From positions 1,550,001-1,614,000 of the forward strand of contig NZ_PDJI01000004.1 in the NCBI RefSeq assembly GCF_002563695.1: a stretch of DNA of 64,000 bases, written 5' to 3'. The stretch is from Georgenia soli. GTDB taxonomy: Bacteria; Actinomycetota; Actinomycetes; Actinomycetales; Actinomycetaceae. A program made the position numbers and the translations under genes. The notes under the pieces are model-generated. The model was not told where the DNA came from. It saw only the letters and a program-made list of their open reading frames with translations, and made no database searches. Of the stretch, positions 36,301-44,213 are shown in pieces (position 1 is the stretch's first letter; every line of letters begins with the position of its first letter).

Positions 36301-37112
36301 TCCAGACCTCCGGGCGGTCCCTGCACGCCCAGGAGATCGAGTTCAACGACATCCGGACCACGCTGCAGGCGCTCTACGCGCTGTTCGACGCCACGAACAG
36401 CCTCCACACCAACGCCTACGACGAGGCCGTGACCACGCCCACGGAGGAGAGCGTGCGGCGGGCGATGGCCATCCAGATGATCATCACCAGGGAGCTGGGG
36501 CTCAGCGCCAACGAGAACCCGTGGCAGGGCAGCTTCGTCGTCTCCGAGCTCACCGACCTCGTCGAGGAGGCCGTCTACCGGGAGTTCGACGCGATCAGCG
36601 AGCGCGGCGGGGTGCTCGGCGCGATGGACACCATGTACCAGCGCGGCCGCATCCAGGAGGAGTCGCTCTACTACGAACGGCGCAAGCACGACGGGTCGCT
36701 GCCGATCGTCGGGGTGAACACGTTCCTCCCCGCCGAGCACGCCGGCGAGATCGCCACGCCCGTGAAGCTCATCCGCTCCACCGAGGAGGAGAAGGCCCAG
36801 CAGATCGCGAACGTGCGCGCCTTCCAGGAGGCCCGTAACCCGCTCGCTCCGGTGGGCGCGACGTCGTCCCGGCACCTTCCGGCCGACGGCGGACGCGGCC
36901 GCTCCGAGACCGGACGCGGCGGCTCGGAGGCCGGACCTGCCGGTACCGGGGCGGCCGACGGCGGTGCGCACGGCCTCGCCTTCCTGCAGCGGGCGGCGCG
37001 GGACCGCGAGAACGTCTTCGAGGCGCTGATGGAGGCGGTGAGGACCCACAGCCTCGGCCAGATCAGTCACGCCCTGTACGACGTCGGCGGGGAGTACCGC
37101 CGGAACATGTGA
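33363..37112 (+). CDS. icmF: Fused isobutyryl-CoA mutase IcmF
   Basis: Adenosylcobalamin enzyme interconverting isobutyryl-CoA and n-butyryl-CoA, with its own G-protein chaperone built in. 1249 residues. N-terminal B12 domain with [10 protein letters not shown] (ligand His29) and HLGHNRS; MeaI-type GTPase with P-loop GTGGAGKS at 214-221; variable linker from about 490 to 570; then the mutase barrel with [37 protein letters not shown] and the [11 protein letters not shown] segment. Known IcmF proteins are near 1080-1100 residues, so the linker and a Gly-rich segment near 1165-1200 make it large. GGAGG precedes the ATG. It stands alone without acyl-CoA dehydrogenase neighbours. Confidence 0.95.
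   Translation: [1249 protein letters not shown]
34920..34973 (+). repeat. 27-bp tandem duplication in the icmF linker
   Basis: Two units (34920-34946, 34947-34973) encode PSGRDAAAE and PSGRDAAAG in frame between the GTPase and mutase domains. Confidence 0.9.
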
Positions 37113-37136
37113 GCCGGGCGGCCACCGCCGTCGCGG

Positions 37137-37157
37137 CGTGCCCTGCGGGCGGGCACG
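37137..37157. terminator. Hairpin between icmF and the PIG-L gene
   Basis: CGTGCCC and GGGCACG around seven bases, between convergent genes; no U-tract. Confidence 0.4.
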
Positions 37158-37203
37158 TGGTCATGGCGTCGTGCTCGTCGTGGCGAGCAGGCCGCCGTGG
37201 GCA

Positions 37204-38010
37204 TCAGTCCGGGACCGCGGCGGTGTGCAGGTAGGACGTGAGATACCGGTCGGAGGCGAGCAGCACAAAGTGCCAGGGCGCGCTGCGGTAGCCGATCGCG
37301 TCGAGACCGGACCGGGGGTCGGCGCGGCGGTACGCCTCCAGCGCGGCGCGGACCGCCCGCGCGTCGGTCGTGGTGAGGGCCTGGAAGCGCCACAGCCCTC
37401 GCCGCGCGGTGACGTCCCCGAACGGGTCGACCCAGAACAGCGCGTCGTGGACCAGGCCGGCGTCGGACAGCCGCTTGAGGACACGGCCGTTCGCGCGGTG
37501 CATGGGGTTGGCGTCGAAGGCGTAGGTGTGCGCGACGTGGGTCACCGACCGCCCCGCCAGAGCCTCGGAGCGCTCGAACCGCAGGGCCGTCGCGCGCATC
37601 TCGGCGAGGTTGTCGGCAGGGCCGGGGCGCACGTCGGGCAGGACGGTGACGTGGCTCGCCGCAAGGCCCAGAGCCCGCGTGGCACGGCGGAACTCCTGCG
37701 CCCGCCGCGCACCGATCTCGGCCGGCGTCATCCCGGCGAGGGCGGGCCCCGGCAGCAGCGTCGCCACACCGCGGCCCTGGGAGACGAGGACGACGTAGAC
37801 GTTCTCCGGCCCCTTTTGGGCGAGGGCGGCGCGGATCGCGCTCGCGCCGAGGAGCGTCTCGTCGTCAGGGTGCTCCGGGTAGAAGACGACGACGTCACCG
37901 CGGAACCGGGGATTCTCCGGGATCGGCGTCTCCTGCTGGCTCGCCGGCACGAGGAGGAGCAGGGCGACGGCTGCGGCGACCGCGCACACCAGGCGAGGAG
38001 CGGAGGTCAC
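37204..38010 (-). CDS. Exported PIG-L-family deacetylase
   Basis: Zinc-dependent N-acetyl-sugar deacetylase family (PIG-L, MshB, BshB). 268 residues. An uncleaved or cleaved signal helix (residues 6-22) places the domain outside the membrane. Metal-binding EHPDDETL at 46-53 and the downstream THVAHTYAFDANPMHR, which supplies the histidine ligand. The GTG overlaps the stop of the glycosyltransferase gene (GTGA). Export and linkage to a membrane glycosyltransferase suggest a surface or envelope glycan as substrate rather than mycothiol. Confidence 0.88.
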   Translation of the reverse strand: MTSAPRLVCAVAAAVALLLLVPASQQETPIPENPRFRGDVVVFYPEHPDDETLLGASAIRAALAQKGPENVYVVLVSQGRGVATLLPGPALAGMTPAEIGARRAQEFRRATRALGLAASHVTVLPDVRPGPADNLAEMRATALRFERSEALAGRSVTHVAHTYAFDANPMHRANGRVLKRLSDAGLVHDALFWVDPFGDVTARRGLWRFQALTTTDARAVRAALEAYRRADPRSGLDAIGYRSAPWHFVLLASDRYLTSYLHTAAVPD

Positions 38011-39479
38011 GGCCGCGGCTCCCGCAGCTGGTACCCGCCGGCCTCGGCCAGGACCGGCCAGCGCGCCACCGTGGCCCTCGACAGGGCGTCGAGCCCCGTG
38101 CCCCTGCGGTGCACCACGGTCGCCTCCCCGGAGGAGAGGTACCCGAGCACCTGCCGCTGCCACGGCCCGTCCAGACGGCGCGGGGTGCCGTGGGTGGGAC
38201 GTGCCGGGTCATAGGTCAGGCCGGAGACGTCGACCCAGAGGCGGCACCCCCGGGCGAGGTCGCGGGAGAGGGTGTCCATGAGCACCAGCGCGGTGGGGTC
38301 GTCGGCGGTGACGCACCCGTCCACGTGCCGCGCCGCACCGGCGAGCGCCCGGGGGAAGGGAGCGCGGACCGCGGGGGCGAGCGACTGCGCGGCAGCGACG
38401 AGCAGCACCGCCGTGGCGCCCGCCACCATCACCTGCGCCGGGCGCCGCCCACGGACCTGGAGGGCCCGGGCCCGTTGGACCGCCAGGCCCAGCACCACGC
38501 TCACCGGCACGGCCGCCAGCGCCCCGTAGTGGCGGAAGGTCGTCGGACTCGCGAGCAGGGTCAGCACGGCGCCGGCCAGGAGCGCGAGGAACAGGTGCGC
38601 GCGCCGGTCCCGCCGCACCGACCACGCCGCCAGGGCCACCGCCGCGCAGCCACCCACCACCAGCAGCACGTGGACGGGTCTCAGCACGGGGTCACGGCCG
38701 AGGAGGGGGCCGACCATCCCGGCCATCCGTTCTGCCCAGCCGGCAGCCGCCCGGGTGCGCCCGAGCTGGGCCAGCGCGACGTAACGCACCATCTCCGAGG
38801 GTGCGGCGAGGAAGAACGGCAGGCACACCGCCACGCAGACACCCGCCGCTCCGGCGAGGAGCTGCCCGAGCCTGCCTCGCCCGGAGCGCCGGCCGACCCA
38901 CACCGCGACGATGACGAGCGGGACGACCCCCCAGATCTTCACGCACACGCCCAGACCGAGCAGGGCCCCCGCGCCCAGCGCCGCCCGTGCGGTCAGCTCC
39001 GGCCGCGCCAGCAGCACGACCAGGCCGGCCGCCAGGCAGAGGTTGGCCGGCCCCTCCAGCATCGTCGTCCGCTCGGCGTGGGCCGCGGCCGGGGCGACGG
39101 CGTACGCCAGCCCCGCCGTCAGCGCCGCCGCCCGGCCGGCCGCACCCGCCAGCCGGGCGACGAGGACGGCGGTGACGCACCCGACCACGGCGAAGGCCGC
39201 CCGGGCGACGGCGAACGCGACGCTGTCGGGCAGCCACCGCGTGAGCGCCGCGAACGGCGCCAGGGCGAGAACGATCCCGGGCGGGTGCAGGAGGACGAAG
39301 TCGGCGTAGGGCAGCCGGCCGTGCACCAGGGCCGTCGCGGCGGTGAAGTAGACGCCGTCGTCGTACACGCCCGCCCCCCGCAGCCCCCCGCCGGCCAGCA
39401 CCGGGACCAGGCGCCAGAGCAGGGCCGCCGCGGCGACGGGCACCCAGACCGGGAGGGTGACGGTGCGGGGCGGGGTCAC
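38007..39479 (-). CDS. Polytopic glycosyltransferase, GT39/GT87/ArnT-like
   Basis: Membrane glycosyltransferase of about 490 residues, predicted to use a polyprenyl-phosphate sugar on the outer face. About eleven hydrophobic helices. The acidic loop after helix 1, GVYDDGVYFTAATALVHGRLPYADF, matches the Asp-containing catalytic loop of GT-C enzymes, and LHPPGIVLALAPFAA follows it. The C-terminal soluble part (about 385-490) contains DPTALVLMDTLSRDLARGCR. GTGA overlaps join it to the rhomboid-like gene before and the PIG-L gene after. Donor and acceptor are unknown. Confidence 0.85.
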   Translation of the reverse strand: MTPPRTVTLPVWVPVAAAALLWRLVPVLAGGGLRGAGVYDDGVYFTAATALVHGRLPYADFVLLHPPGIVLALAPFAALTRWLPDSVAFAVARAAFAVVGCVTAVLVARLAGAAGRAAALTAGLAYAVAPAAAHAERTTMLEGPANLCLAAGLVVLLARPELTARAALGAGALLGLGVCVKIWGVVPLVIVAVWVGRRSGRGRLGQLLAGAAGVCVAVCLPFFLAAPSEMVRYVALAQLGRTRAAAGWAERMAGMVGPLLGRDPVLRPVHVLLVVGGCAAVALAAWSVRRDRRAHLFLALLAGAVLTLLASPTTFRHYGALAAVPVSVVLGLAVQRARALQVRGRRPAQVMVAGATAVLLVAAAQSLAPAVRAPFPRALAGAARHVDGCVTADDPTALVLMDTLSRDLARGCRLWVDVSGLTYDPARPTHGTPRRLDGPWQRQVLGYLSSGEATVVHRRGTGLDALSRATVARWPVLAEAGGYQLREPRP

Positions 39480-40249
39480 GGGAGGCGCTCCGCCGTGCGC
39501 GCGGCCCGCGCCACGCGGGCCGCGAGGAGCGCCAGACCGAGGCCGAGCAGGAACGCGCTCGCGTGACCCACGTCCGTGAACGTCTGGTGCCAGAGCAGCG
39601 GCGCGACGTACAAGCCCGCGGCCCCGGCGACGTACACGCCGCGCCAACGAGGCGGCACCCGGGAGACGACGAAGGCGGTCATGCCCGCGACGCCGTAGCT
39701 CACGCCGACGTCGGAGGCGCGCGCGACGCTCTCGGCGAGCCGGCCGTGGGTGATGCCCGAGGCGATGAGTGCCGCGACGAACAGCGTGGCACCCACGTGG
39801 CCGAACCCGGCCACCAGCACGGTCCCCGCGCGGCCGACCCACCGCTGCCCGGTGGCGTAGACGAGCAGGAGCAGGGGCAGCTGCGACAGCAGCCCGGTGA
39901 GGGTGGGCACCACGAAGGCGCTGACGACGAGCACGAGAACCGGCCGGTCACGCAGGTTCTCGAGGTTGGTGCTGCAGCGCTGCACGACGTCGGCGCGCAC
40001 CTCGGCCGGGACCAGCTGGAGCCCGATCGTCACGGCGGCGACCAGCGCCGCGTAACCGAGGGCCACGTCGCTCGACAGCACGAGCCGCGCCGCCGCACGC
40101 GCGGTGCCGCGCACGTGGCGCCACGCCCGGGCGGTGCCTGGACGGCCCCGGGGGCGCGTGGGGTCGCCCCCCACACGCCGTGGCGAGGCACCCACAGGTG
40201 CGATCGTGCCCTCGGGGGCCCGACGCCGCGACCCGAGCGCCGCCCGCAC
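39476..40249 (-). CDS. Rhomboid-like membrane protein
   Basis: 257 residues: a basic N-terminal tail of about 55 residues, then six hydrophobic helices. Rhomboid-type pairs are visible: Ser in DVGVSYGVAGM near residue 184 and His in DVGHASAFLLGLGLA near 234, matching actinobacterial rhomboid-like proteins, although the usual GxSG is GVSYG with one extra residue. An intramembrane serine protease is therefore possible, not certain. GTG 40249 lies four bases after the DedA gene stop; internal GTG codons could also be starts. It is coupled to the glycosyltransferase by GTGA. Confidence 0.75.
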   Translation of the reverse strand: MRAALGSRRRAPEGTIAPVGASPRRVGGDPTRPRGRPGTARAWRHVRGTARAAARLVLSSDVALGYAALVAAVTIGLQLVPAEVRADVVQRCSTNLENLRDRPVLVLVVSAFVVPTLTGLLSQLPLLLLVYATGQRWVGRAGTVLVAGFGHVGATLFVAALIASGITHGRLAESVARASDVGVSYGVAGMTAFVVSRVPPRWRGVYVAGAAGLYVAPLLWHQTFTDVGHASAFLLGLGLALLAARVARAARTAERLP

Positions 40250-40253
40250 CGCC

Positions 40254-41621
40254 TCAGCCGGGCCGGGCGGGCCGCGGGCGCCCCTCGAGCGGTGCCCGTG
40301 GCCGCCCCTCGAGCGTCAGGAGCCCCACCGCCCATGCGGCGACCCAGGCGGCGGCGAGGGCGAGGCCACCGGTGACGTCGGTGAGCCAGGTCCCGAGGTA
40401 CAGGTCGGCCGCCGCGACCGCGGCCGCGAACGCCACGGCGACGACGGCGGGCCGGCGCGGCACGGAGAGGTGGACGTGCCGCAGCAGCACGTGCACGACG
40501 GCCGCCGCCGCCACGGCCGCCTGGAGGGTGCGGGCCGCGGGATAGGTCGACAGCGCGGGCGCGGCCCCGCCGCCCGGGGCGGGCTGGTCGACCAGGACGG
40601 CCACGAGGTCGCGCAGCGCGACGGCACCCAGGTACAGCGCCGGCGGCCCCGCCGCCGCGGACCACCGGCCGGTGCGCCGCCAGGCGAGGCCGCCGGCCAG
40701 GAGCACCACCGGGACGAGCACCACGGAGCTGCCCAGCGTGCCGAGCACCTCGGCGGCCACGGTCGCCCACGGGTACTGGTGGGCCTCGACCCAGCCCCGC
40801 ACCACCGGGTCGAGCAGCGCGAACTCCTCGTGCGCCACCACGTCCTGCGTGGTGCCGGCGAACAGCCAGACGCCACCCGCGCCGACGGCCACGGCGAGCG
40901 TCAGCGGCAGCCCGGTGGGGCGCCGCTCGACGCGGGCCGCGAGCCACGCCGTCTGCCGGGGGAAGCGCCGCCGCACCGCCTGCAGCCGCGGGCTTGACCG
41001 CATCCGGGCGGCCAGCCGGTCGCGGCGCTCGGGGCGCAGCAACCGGCCGAGGAGGAGCGCGAGCACGACGACGGCGAGGATCCCCAGGCCCACGCGGGAG
41101 GCGATGTGCTCGACGTGCTGCCAGCTGCGGCCCCCGAGGTAGCCGAGCAGGACGGCGGCGACGGCCCAGATGGTCCCGCCGGCGATGTTGTACGCCGCGA
41201 AGGTGCCGTAGGGCAGCCGCGCCATCCCGGCGAGGCCGGGGATGAGCACCCGGAGGGCGGCGGTGAACCGGCCGACGAACACCGCTCGGCCGCCGCGTTC
41301 GGCGAGGAACTGCTCGGCCCTGTCCAGGTGGTCGTGCCGCACCCACCGGCCGACCGTGCCGGTGAGGAGCCGCCGTCCCCACCGGCGCCCGACGGCGTAG
41401 CCGACGCTGTCCCCGACGACCGCGCCGAGCACCCCGGCGAGGAGCACGGCGACGAGGCTGACGCGCTGCTCGTAGGCGAGCACCCCGCCGAGGACGAGGG
41501 CCACCTCGCCGGGGAAGACGAACCCGACGAACGCCGACGCCTCCAGCGCCGGGACGAGGAAGACGACGGCGAGGGCCCACCACCCCGGCAGGGCGAGGAT
41601 GTGCTCGGCCACCGCCTGCAT
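40254..41621 (-). CDS. DedA-family protein fused to a degenerate PAP2-like domain
   Basis: 455 residues. N-terminal half (1-195) is a DedA membrane protein: EASAFVGFVFPGEVALVLGG and GRFTAALRVLIPGLAGMARLPYGTF are family hallmarks; some DedA members flip undecaprenyl phosphate. The C-terminal half (about 230-430) has a PAP2-like helix layout, but the catalytic residues are gone: DQPAPGG in place of the RP motif, TYPAART in place of PSGH, and LYLGTWLTDV without the final histidine. GGAGG precedes the ATG. DedA-PAP2 fusions are known; loss of the phosphatase site is the oddity. Confidence 0.88.
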   Translation of the reverse strand: MQAVAEHILALPGWWALAVVFLVPALEASAFVGFVFPGEVALVLGGVLAYEQRVSLVAVLLAGVLGAVVGDSVGYAVGRRWGRRLLTGTVGRWVRHDHLDRAEQFLAERGGRAVFVGRFTAALRVLIPGLAGMARLPYGTFAAYNIAGGTIWAVAAVLLGYLGGRSWQHVEHIASRVGLGILAVVVLALLLGRLLRPERRDRLAARMRSSPRLQAVRRRFPRQTAWLAARVERRPTGLPLTLAVAVGAGGVWLFAGTTQDVVAHEEFALLDPVVRGWVEAHQYPWATVAAEVLGTLGSSVVLVPVVLLAGGLAWRRTGRWSAAAGPPALYLGAVALRDLVAVLVDQPAPGGGAAPALSTYPAARTLQAAVAAAAVVHVLLRHVHLSVPRRPAVVAVAFAAAVAAADLYLGTWLTDVTGGLALAAAWVAAWAVGLLTLEGRPRAPLEGRPRPARPG

Positions 41622-41637
41622 CGTGCCTCCTCGTGGC

Positions 41638-42495
41638 TCAGAACACCGGCTTGCCCCCGGTGACCCCCAGCACGGTGCCGGAGACGTAGCTGGCCTCGTC
41701 GCTCGCCAGGTAGACGAACGCCGTCGCCACCTCGATCGGTTGCCCGGCGCGCCCGAGCGGGGTGTCGGCGCCGAAGCCCTCGACCTTCTCCTCCGGCATC
41801 GTGGCGGGGATCAGCGGCGTCCAGATCGGCCCGGGCGCCACCGCGTTCACGCGGACGCCCCTCGGGCCGAGCTCGGACGCGAGGTTGACGGTGAGGTTGT
41901 TCAGCGCGGCCTTCGTGGCGGCGTAGTCCAGGAGCGGCTCCGAGGGCTGGAAGGCCTGGATCGACGTCGTGTTGATCACCGCCGACCCGTCCTTGAGGTG
42001 GGGCGCCGCGGCCTTGGTGAGCCAGAACGTCGCGAAGACGTTGGTGGCGAAGGTCCGCTCGATCTGTTCCCCGGGGAAGTCCTCGAGCTCGGAGTGCGTC
42101 ATCTGGTAGCCGGCGTTGTTGACGAGGACGTCGAGCCCGCCGAGCCCCTCGACCACCTTGGTCACCAGCTCGGCGTTGGCCTGCTCGGTGCGCTGGTCGG
42201 TGGGGCACAGCACGCACTTCCGCCCCGCCGCCTCGACGTGCTTCCTCGTCTCCTCGGCGTCGTCCTGCTCCTCGGGCAGGTAGGCGATGGCGACGTCGGC
42301 ACCCTCCTTGGCGAAGGCGATCGCGACGGCGCGGCCGATCCCGGAGTCGCCGCCGGTGACGAGGGCCTTCTTCCCGGCGAGGCGACCGTGCCCGGTGTAG
42401 GACGTCTCGCCGTGGTCCGGGGCGGGATCGAGGGCCGACGTCGAGCCGGGCCACTCCTGCTGCTGGACGGGGATGTTCGACAGGTCGTTGCTCAT
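41638..42495 (-). CDS. SDR-family oxidoreductase, YhdG/YhxC-like
   Basis: NAD(P)-dependent short-chain dehydrogenase. 285 residues, with a 40-residue N-terminal extension (QQQEWPGSTSALDPAPDHGE) typical of the stress-associated YhxC/YhdG group. Cofactor motif VTGGDSGIGRAVA near 46, NNAGYQ near 125, catalytic Tyr191 and Lys195 in DYAATKAA, and APGPIWTPLIP. Substrate unknown. It lies 16 bases upstream of the DedA gene on the same strand. Confidence 0.92.
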   Translation of the reverse strand: MSNDLSNIPVQQQEWPGSTSALDPAPDHGETSYTGHGRLAGKKALVTGGDSGIGRAVAIAFAKEGADVAIAYLPEEQDDAEETRKHVEAAGRKCVLCPTDQRTEQANAELVTKVVEGLGGLDVLVNNAGYQMTHSELEDFPGEQIERTFATNVFATFWLTKAAAPHLKDGSAVINTTSIQAFQPSEPLLDYAATKAALNNLTVNLASELGPRGVRVNAVAPGPIWTPLIPATMPEEKVEGFGADTPLGRAGQPIEVATAFVYLASDEASYVSGTVLGVTGGKPVF

Positions 42496-42562
42496 GGCCC
42501 ATCGTTGCCGGAGAAGCCCGCCGCCCGCACGTCGAGGCGGCGCCCGCCCGGCCCGCGGGCAC

Positions 42563-44158
42563 CTACCCCAGGCGCAGGAACCCGTCCACGAGCAGCTCGC
42601 GCACGGCCGGCAGCAGCTCGGCGGCGACGTCGGCGGCGGGGACCTCGAGCAGCGTCGCGAGCGCGCCCGCGATCTCCCCGACGCTCAGCTCGCCGTCGCA
42701 GGCCCCGACGGCGCCGGCGACCAGCGTCCCGGGCCGCACGACCCGTCCGAGCCCGCCGCCCTGCCGGAGCTGCAGCACCTGCGGGTCCGTGTCCCCCGGC
42801 ATCAGGTGGTGCTCCTCGGTGACGTCGGGCGAGCGCACCACCCGCAGGGCGGCGAGGGCCGCGTCGTCGGTGCCGGCGAGGCGCTCCCGCACGGCGAGCA
42901 CGTCGGCCACGTGCGGGCCCAGGGGCTGGCGCACCGGGCCGGCCACCTCCTCGACGCGCCGCCACGGCGCGCGGGCGGTCGCGGGCCGCTGCACCAGGAC
43001 GTAGCCGAACCCGATCCCCTCGACCCCGCGCGCCTCGAAGTCCGCCAGCCACGCGGCGTAGGCGGCCTCGTAGCCGGCGCGGTCGAGCTCGGGGCGCATC
43101 CCGCCGTCGCGCAGCCACAGCTCGGCGTACTCGGCGGGGTCCTGGACCTCCCGCTGCACCACCCAGGCGTCGCAGTCCTCGGGCAGCCACCCGGCCACCC
43201 GCTCGCGCCAGTCCTGCCCGCCGTGGTGCTCCCAGTTGCCGAGGAGCTGCGCGACCCCACCCGGTGCCAGGTGCTGCCCGACGGCGGAGACGAGGTCGTG
43301 GACGAGGTCGTCCCCGCCGCGCCCGCCGTCGCGGTACTCCATGACGGGCAGGCCGGCGTCGTACGCGGCGGCCGGAGTGATGACGAACGGCGGGTTGGAG
43401 ACGACGAGGTCGAACGTCTCCCCCTCCACGGGCCCGAGCATCGAGCCCTCGCGCAGGTCGACGTCGACCCCCGCGAGCCCGGCGTTGAACGCCGCGAACC
43501 CGAGCGCGCGCGCCGAGATGTCGGTCGCGACGACCTGCTCGCTGTGGCGTGACGCGTGGAGCGCCTGCACGCCGCACCCGGTGCCGAGGTCGAGCGTGCG
43601 GCGCCGGGGCGTGCGCGCGGTCACCTGGGCCAGCGTGAGCGAGGCGCCGCCGATCCCGAGCACGTGGTCGGCCCGCAGCACCGCACCGGTCGCCAGCTCG
43701 CCGAGGTCGGACGCCACCCACCACCGCGCCGTGCCGGCGCCGTCCGTGACGGCGTAGGGGCGCAGGTCCACGACGGCGGCCGCGGCGTCCTCCGGGCCCG
43801 CGCCGGCCGTCCGCACCAGGCCCAGGCGCTCGGCACCGTCGGCACCGGTGCGCGGCAGCGCGCCGTCGAGCTCGGCGCGGGTCACGTCGTCGCCGAGCAT
43901 GAAGGCACGCAGGAGCACCGCGGCCGGGTGGTCCTGCGTGCGGGCCGCCCGCAGGGCGGGCAGCCGCTGCTCCCGGTGCAGCGCCGCCGACGCGACGCCG
44001 CCGACCAGCTCCTCGACCGCCTCGCGCGTGAACTCCGACCGCTCGAGGTCGGCGCGCAGGGCCGCCAGCACCGCCCGGTCACCGGCGGGCGGCGGCGCAC
44101 CGGTCCGCGCCGTGCTCGGCTCGGCGGCGTACGGGGACGGGCCTGGTCGCGAGGTCAT
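42563..44158 (-). CDS. Class I methyltransferase with DUF7059-type N-terminal domain
   Basis: 531 residues. The central domain is a SAM methyltransferase of the HemK/small-MTase type: motif I LDLGTGCGVQALHAS near residue 193 and NPPF motif VVSNPPFVI near 254, which marks N-methylation of an amide or exocyclic amine. The N-terminal 150 residues form a helical winged-helix-like region and the last 150 residues a further alpha/beta region, an architecture found in actinobacteria. Its target (protein Gln, RNA or DNA) is unknown. TAGGCT lies six bases before the ATG. Confidence 0.88.
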   Translation of the reverse strand: MTSRPGPSPYAAEPSTARTGAPPPAGDRAVLAALRADLERSEFTREAVEELVGGVASAALHREQRLPALRAARTQDHPAAVLLRAFMLGDDVTRAELDGALPRTGADGAERLGLVRTAGAGPEDAAAAVVDLRPYAVTDGAGTARWWVASDLGELATGAVLRADHVLGIGGASLTLAQVTARTPRRRTLDLGTGCGVQALHASRHSEQVVATDISARALGFAAFNAGLAGVDVDLREGSMLGPVEGETFDLVVSNPPFVITPAAAYDAGLPVMEYRDGGRGGDDLVHDLVSAVGQHLAPGGVAQLLGNWEHHGGQDWRERVAGWLPEDCDAWVVQREVQDPAEYAELWLRDGGMRPELDRAGYEAAYAAWLADFEARGVEGIGFGYVLVQRPATARAPWRRVEEVAGPVRQPLGPHVADVLAVRERLAGTDDAALAALRVVRSPDVTEEHHLMPGDTDPQVLQLRQGGGLGRVVRPGTLVAGAVGACDGELSVGEIAGALATLLEVPAADVAAELLPAVRELLVDGFLRLG

Positions 44159-44164
44159 ACCGGC

Positions 44165-44170
44165 AGCCTA
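44165..44170 (-). promoter_or_regulatory. -10 box of the methyltransferase, leaderless
   Basis: TAGGCT on the reverse strand, six bases before the ATG. Confidence 0.5.
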
Positions 44171-44213
44171 TTGACGCACGGGCTGCCGCCGCCCGGGAGG
44201 ACGGTCCCCGAGC

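Noticed and set aside
33291..37070. About 1259-codon open frame opposite icmF
   Set aside because: The forward strand encodes a clear IcmF with all domains; the reverse frame has no motif or start signal.
40254..41621. Active phosphatase call for the DedA C-terminal domain
   Set aside because: All three PAP2 catalytic motifs are degenerate.
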